From NCBI GenBank assembly GCA_028710865.1, contig JAQTUF010000002.1, positions 1 to 64,000 on the forward strand: DNA of 64,000 nucleotides, given 5' to 3'. Source of the DNA: Candidatus Shapirobacteria bacterium (GTDB taxonomy: Bacteria; Patescibacteria; Microgenomatia; UBA12405). The translations under genes and the position numbers were made by a program. Every line of letters starts with the position of its first letter. The stretch's first letter is position 1. A model generated the notes under the pieces. That model saw only the letters and a program-made list of their open reading frames with translations. It did no database searches and was not told the origin of the DNA. This document shows, in pieces, positions 26,279 to 34,547 of the stretch.

Positions 26279-27152
26279 AAAAGATATTGAATCTGGTAAA
26301 AATATCATCGATATTTTATTAAAAACAAATTCCAAACTATCACCACATATTTTAAAAGATATTATTCCCGATTATAAAAAATTTTTTCCTCACCCAGATA
26401 AATATAGTCTTTGGTCATCACCAAAAACAAAAAAGAAAAATTTTAATCAAAAATATGACAAAGTTATGTTGTTACTTTCCGGTGTTACCGCCGGCGGCAA
26501 AGATGCCATTAGAGAAGAAATGGAACGATTAGCCCCAAATTTATTTAAAAAAACTATTACTGGTACATCTCGTTCTCCCCGTCAAGGTGAAATCCATGGT
26601 AAAGATTATTATTTTTTTGAAAGCCATAAAACTTTTAGACAATCGATTAAAAACGGCGAATTTCTTGAATATATTAGAAGAGGAGAAACATTTTATGGTT
26701 TGCCAAAAAAAAGTTTAGATGAGGCCATCAAACATCCATCTCCAATAGTTTATTCTCAAATAGAAATGAGCGGTTGGTCAAAAACCGAAAAATATTTATC
26801 TACTATTACCCAAAGTCAAATTTTCACCTTAAAAATTTTTGTTTTACCAGATATGAATTTCTCTGAATACAAAAATTGGTTAGTTCAAAAAAGAAGTGAT
26901 AATGATCTTGATTCTCGTCTCAACAAAACTGGTTGGGAAATAAAAAAAGCTCCCCAAAAAGCCGATTTTATAATTACTAACCGTATTAAAAAAAATAGTC
27001 AAAGCCTCACTTATACTGCTCAAACTATTATTAATCAAGCCATTAAACTTTTAAATTTATCTAATATTCCTGAATTTCCCTCACCTTTTAATTTTAATAA
27101 AGAATTAAAAGACATTGAATCAATTCTCGCTCTCCACAATTCAATTAAATAA
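26259..27152 (+). CDS. Guanylate kinase-like protein with altered P-loop
   Basis: 297 residues: a 65-residue N-terminal extension, then a guanylate-kinase fold with TSRSPRQGEIHGKDYYFF, EFLEYIRRGETFYGLP and QKRSDNDLDSRLN matching GMP-binding and lid regions. The P-loop reads GVTAGGKD (75-82), with Asp where Gmk has Ser/Thr. Canonical Gmk is about 200 aa. It may be a divergent nucleotide kinase or an enzyme-derived regulator; overlap with the MTH1-like gene suggests a shared nucleotide-pool role. Confidence 0.7.
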   Translation: MKSNLSKKDIESGKNIIDILLKTNSKLSPHILKDIIPDYKKFFPHPDKYSLWSSPKTKKKNFNQKYDKVMLLLSGVTAGGKDAIREEMERLAPNLFKKTITGTSRSPRQGEIHGKDYYFFESHKTFRQSIKNGEFLEYIRRGETFYGLPKKSLDEAIKHPSPIVYSQIEMSGWSKTEKYLSTITQSQIFTLKIFVLPDMNFSEYKNWLVQKRSDNDLDSRLNKTGWEIKKAPQKADFIITNRIKKNSQSLTYTAQTIINQAIKLLNLSNIPEFPSPFNFNKELKDIESILALHNSIK

Positions 27153-27155
27153 ATG

Positions 27156-27226
27156 AGCGGGTAAGGGGAATCGAACCCCTGCCGAAAGATTGGAAATCTC
27201 TCGTTCTACCACTAAACTATACCCGC
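27156..27226 (-). tRNA. tRNA-Gly(TCC)
   Basis: Acceptor GCGGGTA/TACCCGC, anticodon loop TTTCCAA (TCC), T-loop TTCGATT. No CCA. Confidence 0.94.
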
Positions 27227-27244
27227 AGATTTTAAGTTACTAAG

Positions 27245-27318
27245 TCGGGGATACAGGATTCGAACCTGCAACCTCATGGTCCCAAACCATGCACGCTAGC
27301 CAATTGCGCCAATCCCCG
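27245..27318 (-). tRNA. tRNA-Pro(TGG)
   Basis: Acceptor CGGGGAT/ATCCCCG, with C1 typical of tRNA-Pro, anticodon stem CATGG/CCATG and loop TTTGGGA (TGG). No CCA. Confidence 0.95.
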
Positions 27319-27396
27319 AAAAAAATAAATCCAAAACTTACTTTTTTAATTTGGTTTTAATCAAATTAAAATTTCAAGTCAAAGAATTATTTTTTG

Positions 27397-27481
27397 TGCC
27401 GCAGGAGGGAATCGAACCCCCACGCTTTTTGAGAGCACAAGATTTTAAGTCTTGCGTGTATACCAGTTTCACCACTGCGGC
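27397..27481 (-). tRNA. tRNA-Leu(TAA)
   Basis: Class II: acceptor GCCGCAG/CTGCGGC, anticodon stem CAAGA/TCTTG with loop CTTAAAA (TAA), long variable arm. No CCA. Confidence 0.95.
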
Positions 27482-27519
27482 TAAAAACGTGATCATATTA
27501 TAACAAAAAAATCCAATGT

Positions 27520-27525
27520 TATAAT
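27520..27525 (+). promoter_or_regulatory. -10 box of tgt
   Basis: Extended -10 TGTTATAAT ends 9 nt before ATG 27535. Confidence 0.6.
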
Positions 27526-27531
27526 CTATAG

Positions 27532-28629
<1,098 letters not shown>

Positions 28630-28631
28630 CC

Positions 28632-28663
28632 GATATATACCCCGCGGTCGCGGGGTATATATC
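28632..28663. terminator. Perfect 14-bp inverted repeat after tgt
   Basis: GATATATACCCCGC, GGTC, GCGGGGTATATATC: a perfect 14-bp stem beginning 2 nt after the tgt stop. No U-tract follows; the epimerase promoter starts 6 nt later. It is probably a transcription stop or mRNA 3' end protector. Confidence 0.6.
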
Positions 28664-28669
28664 TTAAGG

Positions 28670-28675
28670 TATAAT
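28670..28675 (+). promoter_or_regulatory. -10 box of the epimerase, leaderless spacing
   Basis: TATAAT ends 5 nt before ATG 28681. Confidence 0.6.
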
Positions 28676-28680
28676 ATTTT

Positions 28681-29556
28681 ATGTCTAAAATAATTTTAGT
28701 TACTGGTGGAGCTGGACATGTTGGCTCACACATTATTGAAGAACTTATTAAAGATCCAAACAATAAAGTAATTTCTTTAGATAATTATTTTAATGGGAGT
28801 ATTGAAAACCATATTACCGGAGCTGAATATCGTGAGGGTCACACCAAAAATATTGATAAATTAATTCCAGAAACTCCAGATATTGTTTTTCACTTAGGTG
28901 AATATGCTCGAATTAGCCCCTCTTTTGATGATGTCGAAAAAGTTTATGATATGAATATTGTCGGTACTTTTGCCGTTGTTGAATTCTGTCGTCAAAGAAA
29001 AGTTACTAAATTAGTTTATGCTGCTTCCAGTACTAAATTTGCCGATAATGGTCAAGAACGTCATGCTAATCCATATTCCTTTACCAAAGCTAATAATGTT
29101 GATCTTATTAATAATTATGGCCGTTGGTACAATTTACCTTATGCTATTTGCTATTTTTATAATGCTTATGGACCTCGAGAAAAAGGAATTGGTAAATATG
29201 CCACTGTTATTGCAAAATTTGAACAAATATATCTTAATAGAGGAGAATTTACTGTCAATAAACCCGGTACCCAAAAACGTAATTTTACTTATGTTAAAGA
29301 TTTAGCCAAAGGAATAATTTTAGTAGCTCAAAAAGGTAATGGTGATGGTTATGCTCTCAACAACCAAAAAGCCTATTCAATTATCGAAATTGCCCAAGCT
29401 TTTGGCGGTCCAATAAAATTTATTGATAATTATTCTGGCCGAGTTACTTCCGGCCAAGCTCCCAACAAAGCTCGAAAAGAATTAGGTTGGGAAACTACTA
29501 TTGATATTATGGATTATATTAAAGACTTTATTAAAAACCATCCACGTAAAAAGTAA
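28681..29556 (+). CDS. NAD-dependent nucleotide-sugar epimerase/dehydratase
   Basis: 291-residue short-chain dehydrogenase of the extended class. NAD-binding TGGAGHVGSHIIEEL at residues 8-22, catalytic region YAASSTKFAD with the YxxxK pair in NPYSFTK, and FYNAYGPREKG. Similar to UDP-glucose 4-epimerases but shorter (usual about 320); the exact sugar is not decidable from sequence alone. It may feed the nearby GT-C glycosyltransferases. Confidence 0.82.
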   Translation: MSKIILVTGGAGHVGSHIIEELIKDPNNKVISLDNYFNGSIENHITGAEYREGHTKNIDKLIPETPDIVFHLGEYARISPSFDDVEKVYDMNIVGTFAVVEFCRQRKVTKLVYAASSTKFADNGQERHANPYSFTKANNVDLINNYGRWYNLPYAICYFYNAYGPREKGIGKYATVIAKFEQIYLNRGEFTVNKPGTQKRNFTYVKDLAKGIILVAQKGNGDGYALNNQKAYSIIEIAQAFGGPIKFIDNYSGRVTSGQAPNKARKELGWETTIDIMDYIKDFIKNHPRKK

Positions 29557-29559
29557 ATC

Positions 29560-30609
29560 ATGTCCAAAACCTTTCTAGCTGTTAATTTTGGCTGTCGAGT
29601 CAATATGGCTGAAACTAACCAATGGTCTCAAATTCTTATTAATCAAGGTTATTTACCTACTAAATTAAATCCTAATATTATTTTGGTTAATACCTGTTCT
29701 ATCACCAAAAAAGGAGAGAAGGAATCAATTAATAAAATTAAATTTCTTCATCAAAAATATTCTAAATCAAGAATTTTTGTTTCCGGATGTGCTAGTTTTG
29801 AAAAAATTAAAAATTTACCTAATATTTCTCTTTTTAGAAATAATCAAAAAGAAAAGTTATTAAAAGAATTAAATTCAAGTTATACCCCAAATATTAAAGA
29901 TAAATTTAGCCATACTAACCGCTTTTTATTAAAAATTCAATCCGGCTGCAGTCAATTTTGTTCTTACTGTATAGTTCCCTTTAAACGTCCCAAAATATTT
30001 TCTTTACCAATTAAAAAAGCTATTGATACTGCCAAAAAAGCTATTCAAGATGGTTATCAAGAAATTATCATTACTGGAGTTAATATTGATCAATATCAAT
30101 ATGATTTTTCTGATCTAATTAAAAGCTTATTAGATCAAACTACTATTAAATTAATTAGTTTTGGTTCTATCCCTATCAACTGTATTGACCAAAAATTTAT
30201 TAATCTTTTTAAGAGTTATCCACATCGACTTTCTCATTTTCTCCATATTCCCATCCAATCTGGTTCTGACAAAATTTTAAAACTTATGAATCGCCCTTAT
30301 ATCACTAAAGATGTAATTAAAAAGTTTAATCAACTCAAAAAAATCCCTTCAATTTCATTCGGTACCGACATTATTGTTGGTTTCCCTACAGAAACTAATC
30401 AAGATTTTCAAGAAACTTTAGATTTGTGCCAAAAAATCGGTTTTACTAAAATTCATACCTTTAAATATTCTCCTCGTCCAAATACTAATGCTAGAATTTT
30501 ATTTGAAAATTCACCCAAAATTTCCAAAGAAGTTTTATCAAATCGTTCCCAAAAAATCCGTTTTATCTCCCAAAATAAACTTCCATCTCATCAAACACCT
30601 GAAACTTAA
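29560..30609 (+). CDS. mtaB: MtaB-like methylthiotransferase, no TRAM domain
   Basis: Radical-SAM enzyme expected to methylthiolate t6A37 in tRNA. N-terminal MTTase domain with three Cys (FGCRVN, VNTCSIT, VSGCAS) and radical-SAM cluster CSQFCSYC near residue 130; GCRVNMAET is MtaB-like rather than MiaB-like. At 349 residues it lacks the C-terminal TRAM domain (family about 430). Its last 47 nt overlap the convergent DRG gene, which may mark where the domain was lost. Confidence 0.82.
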   Translation: MSKTFLAVNFGCRVNMAETNQWSQILINQGYLPTKLNPNIILVNTCSITKKGEKESINKIKFLHQKYSKSRIFVSGCASFEKIKNLPNISLFRNNQKEKLLKELNSSYTPNIKDKFSHTNRFLLKIQSGCSQFCSYCIVPFKRPKIFSLPIKKAIDTAKKAIQDGYQEIIITGVNIDQYQYDFSDLIKSLLDQTTIKLISFGSIPINCIDQKFINLFKSYPHRLSHFLHIPIQSGSDKILKLMNRPYITKDVIKKFNQLKKIPSISFGTDIIVGFPTETNQDFQETLDLCQKIGFTKIHTFKYSPRPNTNARILFENSPKISKEVLSNRSQKIRFISQNKLPSHQTPET

Positions 30610-31657
30610 AAGACACTTCTTGACCTGGGAATCTAGCATTTTTACCCCAAATATAAGCTTTATTAACATCATCCCTCATCTGATTAGAAATTCTTTTTAA
30701 AACTTGGTCTAAAGTATGAGTGTTTTTAACAATTAAAGGTTGTAATTTATCAGCCTCACTAGTTCTATCTTTTTTCAAATAAACTCTTACTAACTCCAAT
30801 CCTTGCCAAACTTTTTCCTTAAATTCTTCAATTCCTAAATTTTGGTCAACGCACATTTTTAAAACTCTTTCTGGAATCTTTTTCAAATCAGCTGGTTTTG
30901 CTAAATCCATTTTAGTAATTATTTCCACTGCTGCCATATATTTTCGAGTTTTTACTAATCCATCTATTAACCTATCCACATTTTCAATTTTTTCACTCAA
31001 TTGAATAATAGCATTACTCAAACCCATTTCTTTGGCAATATCAATTATTTCTTCTTTATCAAAAGAATTGTGTGGATCGATTACTTGAATTGCTCCTTTA
31101 TGAGTTTTATGAACTGTTATTTTTGGTGGTCTTACATTCAATCTAATTCCAGCATTATAAAGCTCCTGACTAACCACATCCAACCAATCAATTCTTTGAA
31201 TATCAGTCATCAATACTACTAAATCTGCTGCTCTAATTACTGAAATCACTTTTCGACCAAAACCCTTATTATTTGCCGCTCCCTCAATAATCCCCGGTAA
31301 ATCTAAAATCTGAATTTTAACTCCTTTATATTCCATCATCCCTGGTACTACTCCTAAAGTTGTAAAATCATAGTTTCCTATTTTTGATTCCGCATTAGTT
31401 ATTTTATTCAACAAAGTCGATTTACCTACACTTGGCAACCCTACCAACACCACAGAAGCATCACCTGAATGCTTAATTGCATAACCAACCCCACCTCCAC
31501 CACCTTTATTCATTGGACCCTCAAGTTCATCCTTAAGTTTGGCCAATTTTGCCTTCAATACCCCATGGTGATGTTCACTCGATTTATCATAAGGTGTATC
31601 TCGAATTTCTTTCTCAACTCGAGATATTCTCATTTTAATAATTTCTTCTTTATTCAT
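30563..31657 (-). CDS. DRG/Rbg-type GTPase with TGS domain
   Basis: 364 residues with the whole layout of archaeal/eukaryotic DRG proteins: N-terminal helical region (ISRVEKEIRDTPYDKSSEHH), G1 GLPSVGKST (73-81), G3 DLPG (119-122), an S5D2L-like insert beginning LYNAGIRLNVRPPKI, G4 TKMD, and a C-terminal TGS domain. Typical bacterial Obg differs (an Obg fold at the N-terminus). Role inferred as translation or ribosome-associated. Confidence 0.85.
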   Translation of the reverse strand: MNKEEIIKMRISRVEKEIRDTPYDKSSEHHHGVLKAKLAKLKDELEGPMNKGGGGGVGYAIKHSGDASVVLVGLPSVGKSTLLNKITNAESKIGNYDFTTLGVVPGMMEYKGVKIQILDLPGIIEGAANNKGFGRKVISVIRAADLVVLMTDIQRIDWLDVVSQELYNAGIRLNVRPPKITVHKTHKGAIQVIDPHNSFDKEEIIDIAKEMGLSNAIIQLSEKIENVDRLIDGLVKTRKYMAAVEIITKMDLAKPADLKKIPERVLKMCVDQNLGIEEFKEKVWQGLELVRVYLKKDRTSEADKLQPLIVKNTHTLDQVLKRISNQMRDDVNKAYIWGKNARFPGQEVSFKFQVFDEMEVYFGR

Positions 31658-33058
31658 TTGTTAAAATTAAATACGAAAAAAATAACTTTCTTTATTTTAG
31701 TGCTATCTTTTTGGCTTATTTTTAATAAGCCTATTTTAGCATCTGAAAATATCTTTGGTCTTCATTTGACTCAAACAGAAGATTTAACTAATGCCAAAGA
31801 TATTATTAATTCTACTGGTGGCGATTGGGGATGGGTTACAATAGTCATTCCTACTAACCAACTTAACCGACAGACATGGCAAAATTTTTTTGATAATTGC
31901 CGAAAATACCATTTAATTCCTATATTAAGGTTGGCCACTATTGGTGAAGGTGACAATTGGAAGGCACCTAGTCTTTCTGATGTTGATAATTTAGCTAATT
32001 TCCTCAATTCCCTTAATTGGCCAACCAAAGATCAACATATTATATTATTTAATGAAGTAAATCATGGGCAAGAATGGGGTGGAGAAGTAAATGTTAAAAA
32101 TTATGTTGATACTTCCATCTATACTTACCAAAAATTTAAAAGTTTAAATCAAAACTTCTTTATTTTAAGTGGAGCTCTTGATTTAGCTGCTCCCCAAAAT
32201 CCACCCTTATTCAAATCAGCCCAAAATTTTTATAAAGAGATCTATAATTACAATCCAACCTATTTTGATAATATTGACGGTATTGCCTCTCATTCCTATC
32301 CCAACCATGGTTTTATCGGCACTCCAAAAGACACTGGACAACATAGTATTTTAGGTTATCTTTGGGAATTAGATTTCCTTAAAAAATTAGGTGTTAATAA
32401 AGAATTACCAATATTTATCACTGAAACTGGTTGGCCTCACAAAGAGGGAATCAATAAAAGAAATAATTACTACACTACCACCACCACCGCTAATTTTTTA
32501 CAACAATCATTAAACATTTGGTCTAAAGATCCAAGAATAAAAGCTGTTACCCCATTTATATACAATTATACCCAAGAACCATTCGATCATTTTTCTTGGC
32601 TTGATTCTAATCAAAAACTTTATTCCTCTTATCAATGTCTTATTGACCAACCAAAATTTAAAAATAATCCAACCCAAATCACCAAATATGAACTCTATAA
32701 AACTCAAATTCCTTTTTTAATTTTTGGTGGTAATGAATATACCGGTCAAATCAGCCTTAAAAATACCGGTCAATCTGTTTGGGGAGAAACCTGCTTTTGT
32801 ATTCAACCAACTACTGATAATAATTTAATTGAAGTTAGTCCACTTTGTACTAACCCTAATGATTTAATTTATCCCAATCAAATAAAAATATTTACTTTTA
32901 ATTTTAAGATTAAAAATCAGTTTAAGCAAAAAATAAATCTTTCTTGGGAAAATCTTCCTAATATAGAAATTTCATCTTTTTCCCAAAACGCCGCTATTTA
33001 CCATCCTCAATTTAATTTAATTACCAAAATTAAAAGCTTTTTTACTAAATTTTGGTAA
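31658..33058 (+). CDS. Secreted TIM-barrel glycoside hydrolase-like protein
   Basis: About 466 residues from a TTG directly abutting the DRG start codon on the other strand. Signal peptide (KITFFILVLSFWLIFNKPILA), then a clan GH-A-like barrel: acid/base candidate in ILFNEVNHGQEW and nucleophile candidate in IFITETGWP. A beta-rich C-terminal domain of about 120 residues follows. The frame is open further upstream to 31469, but that part is antisense to DRG and not protein-like. Substrate unknown. Confidence 0.75.
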   Translation: MLKLNTKKITFFILVLSFWLIFNKPILASENIFGLHLTQTEDLTNAKDIINSTGGDWGWVTIVIPTNQLNRQTWQNFFDNCRKYHLIPILRLATIGEGDNWKAPSLSDVDNLANFLNSLNWPTKDQHIILFNEVNHGQEWGGEVNVKNYVDTSIYTYQKFKSLNQNFFILSGALDLAAPQNPPLFKSAQNFYKEIYNYNPTYFDNIDGIASHSYPNHGFIGTPKDTGQHSILGYLWELDFLKKLGVNKELPIFITETGWPHKEGINKRNNYYTTTTTANFLQQSLNIWSKDPRIKAVTPFIYNYTQEPFDHFSWLDSNQKLYSSYQCLIDQPKFKNNPTQITKYELYKTQIPFLIFGGNEYTGQISLKNTGQSVWGETCFCIQPTTDNNLIEVSPLCTNPNDLIYPNQIKIFTFNFKIKNQFKQKINLSWENLPNIEISSFSQNAAIYHPQFNLITKIKSFFTKFW

Positions 33059-33078
33059 AATACCAAGGTAAGACTCTT

Positions 33079-33156
33079 GTCCTCATAGCCCTGCTCCGCT
33101 ATTCGGAGTCAATTTGGATAGAGCGGTCCGAAACTTCGGACAGGTCGCAAGTTCGA
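33079..33156 (+). pseudogene. Degenerate tRNA-Arg copy with hairpin insertions
   Basis: Begins with the 11 nt GTCCTCATAGC that also start the tRNA-Arg(TCT) gene at 33171. A 19-nt insert then forms CTCCG-CTATT-CGGAG, followed by TTGGATAGAGCG identical to the real D-arm, a TCCGAA/TTCGGA hairpin in place of the anticodon arm, and CAGGTCGCAAGTTCGAT from the variable/T region. It stops before the 3' acceptor strand. Confidence 0.7.
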
Positions 33157-33170
33157 TAAAATTAAAATAT

Positions 33171-33247
33171 GTCCTCATAGCTCAGTTGGATAGAGCGCCT
33201 CCCTTCTAAGGAGGAGGTCGCAGGTTCGATCCCTGCTGAGGATACCA
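33171..33247 (+). tRNA. tRNA-Arg(TCT)
   Basis: Acceptor GTCCTCA/TGAGGAT, anticodon stem CCTCC/GGAGG with loop CTTCTAA (TCT), encoded CCA. Confidence 0.95.
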
Positions 33248-33253
33248 ATCCTC

Positions 33254-33325
33254 GCGCCTATAGCTCAATGGATAGAGTAATAGTCTTCGGAACTATTGAT
33301 GGGGGTTCGATTCCCTCTAGGCGTA
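33254..33325 (+). tRNA. tRNA-Arg(TCG)
   Basis: Acceptor GCGCCTA/TAGGCGT, anticodon stem ATAGT/ACTAT with loop CTTCGGA (TCG), no CCA. Unmodified U34 or a single isoacceptor would have to read CGN codons. Confidence 0.93.
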
Positions 33326-33333
33326 CGTACTTA

Positions 33334-33409
33334 GGGTTTGTAGCTCAGTTGGTAGAGCGGTCGCCTCTTAAGCGATTGGTCGCGGGTTCGAGTCCCGCCA
33401 AACCCACCA
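33334..33409 (+). tRNA. tRNA-Lys(CTT)
   Basis: Acceptor GGGTTTG/CAAACCC, anticodon loop CTCTTAA (CTT), encoded CCA. The last A of CCA is the first base of the ATG of the next coding gene. Confidence 0.95.
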
Positions 33410-33951
33410 TGGAACTAATCAAAGTATTAGATGAAAATGGCCAAGAAACTGGCCAAATTTTAGATAAAGAAATTATTCATCAAAAAGGATTGTGGCATCG
33501 CGAAGTCGCTGTTTGGATTTTTAATTCAAAAGGAGAAATTTTAGTTCAAAGACGAGCCGCTAGCAAAAAAATGAACCCAAACCAAATTGGACTTTGCGCT
33601 GGGCATGTACCAGAAAATGAAGATTCAATTACTGCCATGATTAGAGAAATTTCAGAAGAATTAGGAATCGAGGTTAATCAAAAATCTTTAAATTTTTTAA
33701 TAACTGAAAAAAAAGAAAGATCTTTCCCAAATAGTTTAATCAATAGAATTTTTAATAAAGTCTATTATTTAAAAATAGATAAAGAAATTACCGATTTTAA
33801 AATCCAAGAAGAAGAATTGTCTGAAATATTTTGGATAAATTACCTAGAATTTAAAGAAAAAATTCAAAATAAAGATCCTGAAATTGGAATTCAAACCGAT
33901 TTTAAAACTCTAGACCTCTTAGATAAAATCTATAGTAAAATAACACAGTAG
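33409..33951 (+). CDS. Nudix hydrolase, IPP-isomerase-like subgroup
   Basis: 180 residues. GHVPENEDSITAMIREISEELGIE is a Nudix box; WHREVAVWIFNSKGEILVQRRAASKKMNPN places it in the YfcD / isopentenyl-diphosphate isomerase-like subgroup. An in-frame upstream ATG at 33268 lies inside tRNA-Arg and is rejected. The start ATG shares its A with the CCA end of tRNA-Lys, so no separate leader is possible unless transcription starts inside the tRNA. Confidence 0.82.
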   Translation: MELIKVLDENGQETGQILDKEIIHQKGLWHREVAVWIFNSKGEILVQRRAASKKMNPNQIGLCAGHVPENEDSITAMIREISEELGIEVNQKSLNFLITEKKERSFPNSLINRIFNKVYYLKIDKEITDFKIQEEELSEIFWINYLEFKEKIQNKDPEIGIQTDFKTLDLLDKIYSKITQ

Positions 33952-33974
33952 AGAAAAATCTCTTTTGATTTTTG

Positions 33975-34024
33975 TAATCTGGTACCTTCGGTATCACTTT
34001 TTAGTGGTGCTGGGTGCCAGATTA
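33975..34024 (+). ncRNA. Hairpin with U-G wobbles upstream of tRNA-Leu
   Basis: TAATCTGGTACC pairs with GGTGCCAGATTA (one U-G) and inside it GTATCAC pairs with GTGGTGC (two U-G). All three non-Watson-Crick pairs are wobbles only in the plus-strand RNA, which points to an RNA structure. It lies between the Nudix gene and tRNA-Leu(TAG). Confidence 0.5.
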
Positions 34025-34038
34025 GAGAAATCAATTTT

Positions 34039-34120
34039 GCCGCAGTGTTGAAATTGGTAGACAAGCACGGCTTAGGACCGTGTGTCGAAAGACATGGAGG
34101 TTCGAGTCCTCTCTGCGGCA
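34039..34120 (+). tRNA. tRNA-Leu(TAG)
   Basis: Class II: acceptor GCCGCAG/CTGCGGC, anticodon stem CACGG/CCGTG with loop CTTAGGA (TAG). No CCA. Confidence 0.95.
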
Positions 34121-34156
34121 CTTTAAATAAGAAAAATCAAAATATAAATGATAATA

Positions 34157-34182
34157 TTTTTATAGTTTAAAAACTATAAAAA
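34157..34182. promoter_or_regulatory. Perfect 12-bp palindrome abutting a start codon
   Basis: TTTTTATAGTTT, AA, AAACTATAAAAA, where the last A is the A of ATG 34182. It could be a repressor operator over a leaderless promoter, or an RNA hairpin hiding the start. All A/T except one G-C pair, so chance is not excluded. Confidence 0.4.
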
Positions 34183-34547
34183 TGAGTACTCCAGAATCAA
34201 TCAAAGACAATTTTTATATCGATCCTCATCGTCAAGACTTAGAAATAATTAATACTATCGATTATGGATCAGGTATATTTATGACCATCCGTTCAACTAA
34301 AGACGAAGGAAAATGTGAACATTGTGTTTTGGATATAAATCTTCTCCATCAAGAAATTCAATGTATTGAAAATATTAATAATGAAATTCAATTAACCAAA
34401 CTAAGATCTAAATTATTTAGACATTATTTACAACCTTATCCAAGTGATAATCTTCAAGCCCACCCATCAATTTGTCTTACCAATGAAGGAATAAACGTTT
34501 CCAATAAATTACCAAACTATATTTTACAAGAAATTCCAATTTTTTGA
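34182..34547 (+). CDS. Hypothetical protein
   Basis: 121 residues, no signal peptide or membrane helix; one CxxC (CEHCVLD, about residues 47-50), otherwise no recognised motif. Its stop codon directly abuts the efp stop codon on the opposite strand. The start is preceded by a perfect palindrome. Confidence 0.5.
   Translation: MSTPESIKDNFYIDPHRQDLEIINTIDYGSGIFMTIRSTKDEGKCEHCVLDINLLHQEIQCIENINNEIQLTKLRSKLFRHYLQPYPSDNLQAHPSICLTNEGINVSNKLPNYILQEIPIF

Noticed and set aside
31469..31657. N-terminal extension of the glycosidase-like reading frame
   Set aside because: This part is antisense to the conserved N-terminus of the DRG gene, has no protein-like character, and the signal peptide begins after 31658.
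33268..33408. Upstream in-frame ATG for the Nudix gene
   Set aside because: It lies inside the tRNA-Arg(TCG) gene and reads through tRNA-Lys; the Nudix family start is at 33409.
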